A stretch of DNA of 64,000 bases, taken from NCBI GenBank assembly GCA_964622455.1, contig CAZUQP010000016.1, positions 44,354 to 108,353 of the forward strand, read 5' to 3'. Made by a program: the position numbers and the translations under genes. Below the pieces are notes generated by a model. The model made no database searches. It was given only the letters and a program-made list of their open reading frames with translations, and was not told where the DNA came from. Origin of the DNA: CAZUQP01 sp964622455. GTDB taxonomy: Bacteria > Pseudomonadota > Gammaproteobacteria > DSM-16500. This document shows, one piece after another, positions 8,271 through 16,237 of this stretch; the stretch's first letter is position 1; the number at the start of each line of letters is the position of its first letter.

Positions 8271-9691
8271 AAAAAATTCATGTCGCAATAGAAAGGGAAG
8301 GAGTTTATGGTCTTATTCCGTACGCAATTCGTCGTTTTCAGCTTGTAAAAAAAATTAGACGATTTTTTCTTGCCCCATTTTCTGTTCCGCTCGCACTCAT
8401 TATTCTTCTGGCATCGCCTTTCATTAAAATAAGATTAATATTATTATTTTCTAATCGCATCGGTCATTATCCTTATAATACAGAGTTGTTATTAGGTGTG
8501 TTGGATGCAATCGGTGAAAAATTAAACCGAACTTTTTTTTATACGGTGCCGGGCGGTACGATATGTAATGCACAAATGCACAAAATGTGGAAGCGAGTTA
8601 TTACCATTTTACCTTTTCCACATCTTGTTGCGGATGTTGATCGATACCTACTGCTTTGGAATTATTATCGGGATGATTCAGTTAAACAATTTTTTGTGCA
8701 AAAAGGACATGCTTGGGATGCTTGGAACCTGCTCGGAAAAACGACTAAGCCGCATGTCAGTTTTACCGAAGAAGAAGAACAGAAAGGAAAAGAATTATTG
8801 TGTTCACTAGGTATTCCAGCAGGTGCTCGTTTTGTTTGTCTTTTGGGAAGGGATGCGCGCTATTTAAGTGTCTATATGCCAAAGGAGGATTTGTCTTATA
8901 CTAACTATCGAAATGTTGATATTAATAATTATAGGCAAGCGGCAGAATATCTTGCAAATAATGGTTACTACGTGATCCGCATGGGCCGCTATGTGGAAAA
9001 ACCGTTTAATGTCAATCATCCAAATATCATTGATTATGCTGACGGCCCTTATTGCTCAGATTTTGGTGATATTTATTTAAGCGCAAAATGTTTTTTCTTT
9101 ATTTCGGTTAGCTGTGGACTTGATGCGGCGGCACAACTTTTTAGGCGGCCTATTTTGCAGACGAATGTTCCGTTGGTGGATCCTGATTTTCATCCCGAGT
9201 GGTATTTGCTCATTACCAAGAAAGTCATGGATTTAAAGACTCATCGTTATTTATCATTTCAAGAAATAGCTGAACGGTTTCCTTGGGCCAAAAGTAATGG
9301 CGCGCGTTCAATATTAGAAATTGCCAAGGACAATAACCTGACTTTGGTTGAAAATAGCCCGGAAGAAATTACTGAGGTTGTCAAGGAAATGGTAGCGATA
9401 CTGAATGAAACATGGCAGCCCTCCTTTGAAGATGAACTGTTACAAAAAAAATTATGGGAAAATTTTAAAGATCCTGGTATGCGGGATCTTAGCGCCCCGC
9501 CGCCAAATCTTCCTTTTGAAAGATTAAAAATACCAGTGTTTGAGGGAAAGAACATCGATTTTAACCGAAAATTAGTTGCTGTTCGCTTAAGAATGGGGAC
9601 ATCTTTTTTAAAAAATAATATTACCTGGCTGCTTGATCAAAAGACGGCTAATCCGCATTGTTCCAAAGCAATTGAATCGTTGTTAAATTAA
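8264..9691 (+). CDS. Putative glycosyltransferase, TIGR04372 family
   Basis: A 475-residue protein matching the TIGR04372 family as I recognise it: RIGHYPYNTELL near the start, LLGRDARYL, YRNVDINNYRQAAEYL, YVIRMGR and later DIYLSAKCFFFIS. A hydrophobic segment at about 36-62 suggests membrane attachment. The family occurs in surface-glycan loci and is thought to be a GT-B-like transferase, but its activity is not established to my knowledge. A paralogue lies at 21979-23256. The copy here has a longer C-terminal tail than that paralogue. Confidence 0.75.
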   Translation: MLKKIHVAIEREGVYGLIPYAIRRFQLVKKIRRFFLAPFSVPLALIILLASPFIKIRLILLFSNRIGHYPYNTELLLGVLDAIGEKLNRTFFYTVPGGTICNAQMHKMWKRVITILPFPHLVADVDRYLLLWNYYRDDSVKQFFVQKGHAWDAWNLLGKTTKPHVSFTEEEEQKGKELLCSLGIPAGARFVCLLGRDARYLSVYMPKEDLSYTNYRNVDINNYRQAAEYLANNGYYVIRMGRYVEKPFNVNHPNIIDYADGPYCSDFGDIYLSAKCFFFISVSCGLDAAAQLFRRPILQTNVPLVDPDFHPEWYLLITKKVMDLKTHRYLSFQEIAERFPWAKSNGARSILEIAKDNNLTLVENSPEEITEVVKEMVAILNETWQPSFEDELLQKKLWENFKDPGMRDLSAPPPNLPFERLKIPVFEGKNIDFNRKLVAVRLRMGTSFLKNNITWLLDQKTANPHCSKAIESLLN

Positions 9692-9705
9692 GGAGGGTTA
9701 CAATA

Positions 9706-11277
9706 ATGGATCTTGCTGATATTGATCATAAAATAAATCAAGTGGAATATCAGAGTGTTGGAGTAAATCCAAAAATTATTAGTTTTTCAGAATTTTCAGC
9801 GGTATTTCTCAAAAATAAAACAAAAAAAATCGCGCAATGTCACGGTGTTTTTGATTTGTTGCATGTGGGCCATATCAAGCATTTTCAACAAGCAAAAATG
9901 TGCGGGGATATAGTAGTTGTTACTATTACCCCTGATCGGTTTGTCAATAAAGGGCCTGGCAGGCCTTATTTTACCGAACAGTTACGGGCTGAAGCGATTG
10001 CTGCGTTAAGCTGTGTAGATTATGTCATTATTAACGATGATCCAACTGCCGTGCCTGCGATCACACGAATCAAGCCGCATTTTTATATAAAAGGAATTGA
10101 ATATCAAGATTCTAAAAATGATGTCACTGGAAAAATTGTTGATGAAGAAAATGCGGTAAGATCAGTTGGCGGTCAATTACGATTTACGCACGATATTGTT
10201 TTTAGTTCATCAACATTATTAAATCGATTTTTTTCATCTTTTCCTGCAGAAATTACGGCTTATTTGGATAAGTTAAGGCAAAATTATAGTGTCAATCATA
10301 TCATTAAATATTTAGAAGGAGCAAAAAATTTAAAAGTATTGTTGATTGGGGAAGCGATTATTGATATTTATCATTTTGGGGAAGCGATTGGAAAAGCAGG
10401 CAAGGAACCTGTGTTAGTGACTAAATATCATCGAGAAGAAACTTATGTTGGCGGTATTCTTGCGGTCGCGAATCATTTAAGTAGTTTTTGTGCAGAAGTA
10501 ACTTGTTTGACGATGCTAGGTGAATCTGGTCAATACGAAGATTTTATCAAGGAAAAATTAAATTTAAATGTTAAGCCTATCTTTCATTATAAAAAAGATT
10601 CACCGACCATTGTCAAAAGACGGTATCTTGAAGAATATACTTCTCAAAAACTATTTGAAATTTATGAAATTGACGATTCCTATTTAGTCGAACATCAGCA
10701 GAGAGAATTTTTAGAGAGCATTGATCGTTACATTGATCAGCATGATATGGTGATTGTGGCAGACTATGGCCACGGGTTACTTGATAAATCGTGTATTGCA
10801 GCGATAGAAAAAAAATCGCGTTTTCTTGCCGTGAATGCGCAATCAAACGCGGGTAATCACGGTTTTAATTGCGTTTCAAAATACAAAAAAGCGGATTATG
10901 TATGTATTGCTACTCGCGAATTGCAGTTAAATTATCGTCAAAAGCATATTTCAGTTTTGGAACAATTAAATCAACTCATGTTGGACTTTAATTATAAAAA
11001 TATCGTGATTACCAATGGCAGAGAGGGTTCTTTTTCTTATAAAGAAAATGAAGGCATTTTTAAAATCCCAGCTTTTACAACAACAATCAAGGATCGCGTA
11101 GGTGCGGGCGATGCAGTGCTTGCGGTGACGAGTTTATGTGTTGCTCAAGATGCGCCTGCAGAATTAGTAGGATTTATCGGAAACATTGTAGGATCCGAAG
11201 CGGTTCATATTATGGGTAATCAGAGTTTTATTGAAAAAATCCCCTTAATAAAACACATCACGCATTTAATGAAATGA
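9706..11277 (+). CDS. Nucleotidyltransferase-PfkB kinase fusion (HldE-like, reversed domain order)
   Basis: A 523-residue two-domain protein. Residues about 40-175 are a cytidylyltransferase-type domain with HGVFDLLHVGH, whose HxGH is at 53-56. Residues about 195-515 are a PfkB/ribokinase domain ending in the anion-hole motif GAGD at 466-469, with D469 as the catalytic base. E. coli HldE has kinase first and adenylyltransferase second, so the order is reversed here. A strong TAAGGAGG site precedes the ATG. It probably phosphorylates a sugar and activates it as an NDP- or CDP-linked precursor for this locus. Whether the sugar is a heptose is unknown. Confidence 0.82.
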   Translation: MDLADIDHKINQVEYQSVGVNPKIISFSEFSAVFLKNKTKKIAQCHGVFDLLHVGHIKHFQQAKMCGDIVVVTITPDRFVNKGPGRPYFTEQLRAEAIAALSCVDYVIINDDPTAVPAITRIKPHFYIKGIEYQDSKNDVTGKIVDEENAVRSVGGQLRFTHDIVFSSSTLLNRFFSSFPAEITAYLDKLRQNYSVNHIIKYLEGAKNLKVLLIGEAIIDIYHFGEAIGKAGKEPVLVTKYHREETYVGGILAVANHLSSFCAEVTCLTMLGESGQYEDFIKEKLNLNVKPIFHYKKDSPTIVKRRYLEEYTSQKLFEIYEIDDSYLVEHQQREFLESIDRYIDQHDMVIVADYGHGLLDKSCIAAIEKKSRFLAVNAQSNAGNHGFNCVSKYKKADYVCIATRELQLNYRQKHISVLEQLNQLMLDFNYKNIVITNGREGSFSYKENEGIFKIPAFTTTIKDRVGAGDAVLAVTSLCVAQDAPAELVGFIGNIVGSEAVHIMGNQSFIEKIPLIKHITHLMK

Positions 11278-11981
11278 CAATAAAAAAAATTCTTAAAAAA
11301 TTATGTCATTATTCTGGTATTCCACCTTATTTTTTACGCACGCAATTTTTTGAATGCAAAATGGCGATTATTCGTTTATATGGATTTTTTCAAAGAAAAA
11401 AAATAAATAATATTCAAAAAAAAGCTAACATAAAATTACATTTTGGTTGTGGGGAGACGCATTACTCTGAATGGGTCAACATCGATTCTTTTTTTGCGAA
11501 AAATGTAGATGTTGTTTTAGACCTGAGAAGAACATTGCCATTTGAAACCGCGAGTGTTCATTATTGTTATTCGGAACATTTTTTAGAACATTTGTATCCT
11601 GAAGAAGGATTACGTCATTTGGGCGAAGTTTACCGCGTTTTGCAATCGGGCGGTATTTACCGAGTGGTGGTGCCAGCGGGCATACGTTTTGTGGAAAAAT
11701 ATTTAGCCAAGGACGCAGAGTTTTTTAAATTAGCTTTTCCTTGGGAAGAAAGGCCCATGGATGCAATTTATAATATTCTTAATTGGGGCGGCGAACATAA
11801 GAACATTTTTGATTTTTCCCAGTTAGAATATTTAGGGAAAAAAGCAGGATTTAGCGAAATAAGAGAATGTACGGTCAATGGAAGTGTCATTTCTGTTTTA
11901 AGAATTGATAAGAAAAATGCGCAGCGTGCTGCTGAAAGTTTATATGTAGAGTTTATTAAGTATGACGCGTTTGTTAATTGA
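11274..11981 (+). CDS. SAM-dependent methyltransferase
   Basis: 235 residues. A basic N-terminal region of about 50 residues precedes a class I methyltransferase core. Motif I is LHFGCGETHY, followed by the acidic WVNID, then VLDLRR, and HFLEHLYPEEGLRHLGEVYRV. This is the pattern of predicted methyltransferases in glycan loci. It overlaps the kinase fusion by four bases and the next glycosyltransferase by 20. An O-methyltransferase acting on the glycan or a sugar intermediate is likely; the substrate is unknown. Confidence 0.75.
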   Translation: MTIKKILKKLCHYSGIPPYFLRTQFFECKMAIIRLYGFFQRKKINNIQKKANIKLHFGCGETHYSEWVNIDSFFAKNVDVVLDLRRTLPFETASVHYCYSEHFLEHLYPEEGLRHLGEVYRVLQSGGIYRVVVPAGIRFVEKYLAKDAEFFKLAFPWEERPMDAIYNILNWGGEHKNIFDFSQLEYLGKKAGFSEIRECTVNGSVISVLRIDKKNAQRAAESLYVEFIKYDAFVN

Positions 11982-13131
11982 TGGACGATCATTGACATAT
12001 CATCCGAAGGGGGTGGGGCGTTATGCCTATCATCTTTGCTGCCAGTTGGATTTGCGATTACCATCACATTGGCAGATGGATATTTTGGCACACAGTGATT
12101 GTTTGCCGGAATTTCCGGATCGTTTTCGCGGTCGTTTTATTTCTGTCCCTAGAGTGTCAGAGTTCAGAGCAGGGTTAGCTGCTGTTCCTAAGCAAATAAA
12201 AAAATTGCACGCCGATATTTTGCTTAGGCCGGGAGAGGGGATCGGTAGCTATTACGGCATTCCTATTATTACTGTTTGCCATGATATTAATGAATGGATT
12301 GCAAAAGTACAGGCATCGCTTGGACAAACTCGCGGCGTATTTCGGGCTTTAATAGATAAAGCAAAAAGTTTTTATATTGGCCGCGCATTAAGACAAAGTG
12401 AATATGTGCTTTGTAATTCTGAATTTATTCGGCAAGCTATTCATGAATATTATAAAGTCACCTATGAAAAAACTAAACTCGCTTATTGCGGAGTTGATTC
12501 ACGTTTTTATGAGTTATCAGGTAAGATTGATCAAGAAAAAATTAGAGGTAAATATAATGTTAATTCCTATATTCTCACTTTTGCCACAGGGGATTATCGT
12601 GAAAATTTTTTAAATCTTCCTCGGATCATTCGGGCCCTAAAAGAAAAGCGCATTAAGACCACGTTTATCATTGCTGGAATAAGGGCAGAACAATCTTATG
12701 CGAAAAAATTGCATCGAGAATGTATACAGCTAGGATTGATCGAGGGTGATGATTTTATTTTTGAAGGTTTTTTAGGAGAAAATCAATTTATCAATCTGGT
12801 GGAACTTTATACGGCCGCTGATTTTTATCTTGAATTATCTTTGCATGAAGGGTTTGGAATGCAAGTTGCTGAAGCAATGGCTTGTGGCACCACGTGTATT
12901 TCTTCTGCTAAAGGTGCTTTGAAAGAAGTTATTGGCGAGCATGCGATCATACTCAGCAATCCTGTAGATGTTGATGATATCGTTAAAACTATTTTTTTTG
13001 CTTATCAACATAAACAGCATGAGCGCAATAATGCAAGCCAGATTCATTATACTCGAAAATTTTCTTGGGATAGCGTGGGATGTTCCACGATGGAGTGTCT
13101 TTTAGCAGTTGCAAAAAAATATGGACTGTGA
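11962..13131 (+). CDS. GT4-family glycosyltransferase
   Basis: A 389-residue GT-B enzyme. The N-terminal part starts with DGRSLTYHPKGVGRYAYHL, the acceptor-side glycine loop. The C-terminal donor domain has LSLHEGFGMQVAEAMACG, giving the E-x7-E signature of GT4. A cytosolic retaining transferase is expected, using a nucleotide sugar to extend the lipid-linked glycan. It overlaps the methyltransferase upstream by 20 bases. Confidence 0.85.
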   Translation: MTRLLIDGRSLTYHPKGVGRYAYHLCCQLDLRLPSHWQMDILAHSDCLPEFPDRFRGRFISVPRVSEFRAGLAAVPKQIKKLHADILLRPGEGIGSYYGIPIITVCHDINEWIAKVQASLGQTRGVFRALIDKAKSFYIGRALRQSEYVLCNSEFIRQAIHEYYKVTYEKTKLAYCGVDSRFYELSGKIDQEKIRGKYNVNSYILTFATGDYRENFLNLPRIIRALKEKRIKTTFIIAGIRAEQSYAKKLHRECIQLGLIEGDDFIFEGFLGENQFINLVELYTAADFYLELSLHEGFGMQVAEAMACGTTCISSAKGALKEVIGEHAIILSNPVDVDDIVKTIFFAYQHKQHERNNASQIHYTRKFSWDSVGCSTMECLLAVAKKYGL

Positions 13132-13146
13132 ATCGGCGGGTATTAG

Positions 13147-14922
13147 ATGAAAAAAATCACAATCGTAACAGATAGTCATCCTATCCATCGATGGATTAAA
13201 GGAAAAATAGGATTATTAGTTTATTGTGCACCTGATAGTGATATTTGCCAAACGTACAAAGATGTCATTCCAATGAATGAGTTAATCGGTCATCCAGAAG
13301 ACACCTATCGCATGGCAGCATCATTGGTTAATAAATTATTGATGGAAGAACCTTTATTGAGAGGAGTCCCGCAGTTGACTGTTTTTCAAGAACAGGTCAA
13401 TTGGGAGATGCACAAAATATATCGATTGCTTCATTTGCATGATTTTCTGCTGCGAGAAAAATTTACGGTATGCGAATTTATTTTTCCCTCATGGTGGGGC
13501 GATGCATTATCGAAGTTAGTTGATTATTTGCATTCACCCTTATCAGTGATTGCGCCTGCTTGCAAGAAAAATTATAAAATCATTAATTCTTTGAAAAGAA
13601 TTTTTTCCTATCCTCCTTCTTTTAAAGCATTGTATTCAGAATGGAAAGCTATTCTTGATTATCTTGATCCTTTTCATCGGCGAACGATGTTTTTTCGAAA
13701 AAAACATCAAGCGATAGATAAAGAAAAGCTTTGGTATTATACAACTGCAGAAACATTTACGAATATAGGGTTGTTATATGAGCCTTTCCTTCCAGACCAG
13801 TTGTGTTTTTTAGTAGAAAATAAATTAACGGGCGGCAAATCTTTAATAGCCAAAAAACGCCATTTTGTTTCACCTTATCGTTATGCTTTGCCAAGCCATG
13901 TTCCCAGCCGTTTAGATGTGAATGATGCGGTGCGGGTAGTTGGAAATCATATTTCACATCAAGTGTTGGATGAGCGGGAAACCATTGCCCATTATTTGTT
14001 TTTACAAAGTCCTTGGTTATCATTATTTTTTTCGAGATATTTGCCTATAGGGTTATTTGCAAGCGCGCTTTTCGATCATTGGGCTCAGCTTGCCAAACCC
14101 GCAGCACTTTTGGTGGGCAATCCTGTTTTTGAAGGATATGCTTTGCATGCAGCACGGCATAAAAAAATTCCTACACTACTTCTTCAGCATGGATTGCTAG
14201 GCGGATGTTATCTTTATTATGATCATCCGGTTGATTATTATATTTTACGCGGAGAATTTTGGCGTGAATCATTATCCCCTATTTCTAAAAAGCGCACTCA
14301 GGTCTTAAATGATATGGGAAAAATTCCGCACAGTAATCTTATCGAAAAAAAATCCATTGTGTTTATTACTCAGCCTTTGCATACCGGTTATATGCCAATA
14401 AAAATGGATTATGAACCAATACTGCTGACTGTATTAAGTGCAGTAAAAGATTTAGAAACTGATTTAATTGTTCGTGTCCATCCATTAGAAAAAATCAGTG
14501 ATTATGAAATTTATATTAAACAATTGTTAAAGCGCGTTGGATTTCCAATACGTATTTCCTATTCAAGCGGCAATGACTTAGATGAGGTGTTACAAAAGGC
14601 ATGTGCTGTTGTATTAGTCAATTCAACCGTTTTTTTGGATTGCATCAAATATTCAGTGCCTATTATCAGTTTTGATTGGGTAGATTTTTGGTTCAAAGAT
14701 AGAATTAAACAATACGCAGTATTTAATTTTGCTAAAAATTTGCAAGATTTTTATGAGTTGATAATGGCTGCCTATAGAGGGGAATTATGGCCGGTTAGAC
14801 AAAATGCAGATTATATTTTGGCGAATACGCCATCACGTGAAATTAAATCCGCATTGGCTGAAATGCTAAAACACAAATTAACAGCAGTAGATGAAGCACA
14901 TGAATTGCAGCTTGAATCCTAA
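13147..14922 (+). CDS. Putative GT-B-type polysaccharide transferase
   Basis: 591 residues. I do not recognise a named family with certainty. The C-terminal half contains LLVGNPVFEGYALHAARH, then LLLQHGLLGG, then VRVHPLEK and VVLVNSTVFLDCIKYSVPII. These QHG and R-x-HP type patterns are reminiscent of capsule transferases and CDP-glycerol transferase-like GT-B proteins. The N-terminal 250 residues show no familiar motif and no membrane segment. Its position between a GT4 and the DUF4910 gene supports a glycan role; the donor is unknown. Confidence 0.55.
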   Translation: MKKITIVTDSHPIHRWIKGKIGLLVYCAPDSDICQTYKDVIPMNELIGHPEDTYRMAASLVNKLLMEEPLLRGVPQLTVFQEQVNWEMHKIYRLLHLHDFLLREKFTVCEFIFPSWWGDALSKLVDYLHSPLSVIAPACKKNYKIINSLKRIFSYPPSFKALYSEWKAILDYLDPFHRRTMFFRKKHQAIDKEKLWYYTTAETFTNIGLLYEPFLPDQLCFLVENKLTGGKSLIAKKRHFVSPYRYALPSHVPSRLDVNDAVRVVGNHISHQVLDERETIAHYLFLQSPWLSLFFSRYLPIGLFASALFDHWAQLAKPAALLVGNPVFEGYALHAARHKKIPTLLLQHGLLGGCYLYYDHPVDYYILRGEFWRESLSPISKKRTQVLNDMGKIPHSNLIEKKSIVFITQPLHTGYMPIKMDYEPILLTVLSAVKDLETDLIVRVHPLEKISDYEIYIKQLLKRVGFPIRISYSSGNDLDEVLQKACAVVLVNSTVFLDCIKYSVPIISFDWVDFWFKDRIKQYAVFNFAKNLQDFYELIMAAYRGELWPVRQNADYILANTPSREIKSALAEMLKHKLTAVDEAHELQLES

Positions 14923-16237
14923 TTTAGGCGTAGAAATGTATGAATGGGTAAAAGAGTTATACCCGATTTGCCGAAGTATTACAGGTGATGGTTTTAGAAA
15001 AAGTCTCACCATATTACAAAAATTACTGAGAGAGATTAAGGTTTATGAAGTTGGCAGTGGTACGGCATGTTTTGATTGGGCGGTGCCTCATGAATGGAAC
15101 ATTCGTGAAGCTTATGTCATTGATCCTCGCGGCCAAAAAGTAATAGATTTTAAAGTCTCCAATTTGCATGTTTTAAATTATTCAGAACCCGTACATAAAA
15201 AAATAAGTTTAAATGAGTTAAATGAGCATTTATATTCTTTGCCTGAATTGCCAAATGCGATTCCTTACGTCACCTCTTATTATGAACGCCGCTGGGGTTT
15301 TTGTTTGGCGCATCAGGAACGAATGAAATTAATTCCCGGGGAATATGAAGTTTATATTGATAGCACATTAAAACCAGGTTCATTAACTTATGGTGAATTA
15401 ATTATTCCAGGAAAATCATCACAAGAAATTTTTTTATCCACTTATCTTTGCCATCCTTCTATGGCCAATAATGAATTGTCAGGGCCCGTAGTGACCGCTT
15501 TCTTGGGTCGTTGGCTTCATGAATTGACACAAAGAAAATATACCTATCGATTGGTTTTTGTGCCAGAAACCATTGGTTCAATCGTCTATTTAAGTCGACA
15601 TCATCAAGAATTAAAGAAAAAAGTCTATGCGGGATTTAATATTTCCTGTGTGGGTGATGATCGTACTTATTCTTATTTACCTTCACGCAAAGGCAACACG
15701 ATTTCTGATCGGATCGCTCAACATGTATTAAAACATGTTTATCCAGATTATATTTATTATTCTTTCAGAAATCGCGGCAGTGATGAAAGACAATATTGCA
15801 GTCCAGGCATTGATTTGCCGGTGGCTTCCATTATGCGTAGTAAATACGGCGAATATCCTGAATATCATACGTCATTAGATGATCTCAATTTGGTGACACC
15901 AAGCGGATTGTTAGGCGCTTATCGAGCACTCATGTTGTCTTTATATTGTTTAGAAGAAAATAAAATTTTAAAAACTCAATGTTATTGTGAACCACAATTA
16001 GGAAAACGAGGTTTATATTCTACATTGGGCGCTAGAAACAGTGAAAAAAGCAGACGAGATATGATGGACATACTGGCCTATTGCGATGGAGAGCATGATT
16101 TATTAGCGATTGCTGAATTAATTAATATGCCTTTGTGGGAAATATTGCCGCAAGTTAATACGTTAATACGGCATCATTTATTAGCGGTTCCTACTGTCGA
16201 GAATACTGAATGTCAATTAACGACGCTGACATCTTAA
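14891..16237 (+). CDS. DUF4910/DUF2172 aminopeptidase-like protein
   Basis: 448 residues. The N-terminus has the family opening LYPICRSITGDGFR. The middle is M28-peptidase-like, with STYLCHPSMANNELSGP and EYHTSLDDLNLV supplying candidate zinc ligands. A small C-terminal winged-helix-like part contains HDLLAIAELINMPLWEILPQV. The family occurs in surface-polysaccharide loci. It could cleave an amide on an amino sugar, but this has not been read from sequence. An alternative start is ATG 14936. The gene overlaps both neighbours, by 32 and 28 bases, tying it to the AAC(3)-FkbH gene. Confidence 0.72.
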   Translation: MKHMNCSLNPNLGVEMYEWVKELYPICRSITGDGFRKSLTILQKLLREIKVYEVGSGTACFDWAVPHEWNIREAYVIDPRGQKVIDFKVSNLHVLNYSEPVHKKISLNELNEHLYSLPELPNAIPYVTSYYERRWGFCLAHQERMKLIPGEYEVYIDSTLKPGSLTYGELIIPGKSSQEIFLSTYLCHPSMANNELSGPVVTAFLGRWLHELTQRKYTYRLVFVPETIGSIVYLSRHHQELKKKVYAGFNISCVGDDRTYSYLPSRKGNTISDRIAQHVLKHVYPDYIYYSFRNRGSDERQYCSPGIDLPVASIMRSKYGEYPEYHTSLDDLNLVTPSGLLGAYRALMLSLYCLEENKILKTQCYCEPQLGKRGLYSTLGARNSEKSRRDMMDILAYCDGEHDLLAIAELINMPLWEILPQVNTLIRHHLLAVPTVENTECQLTTLTS

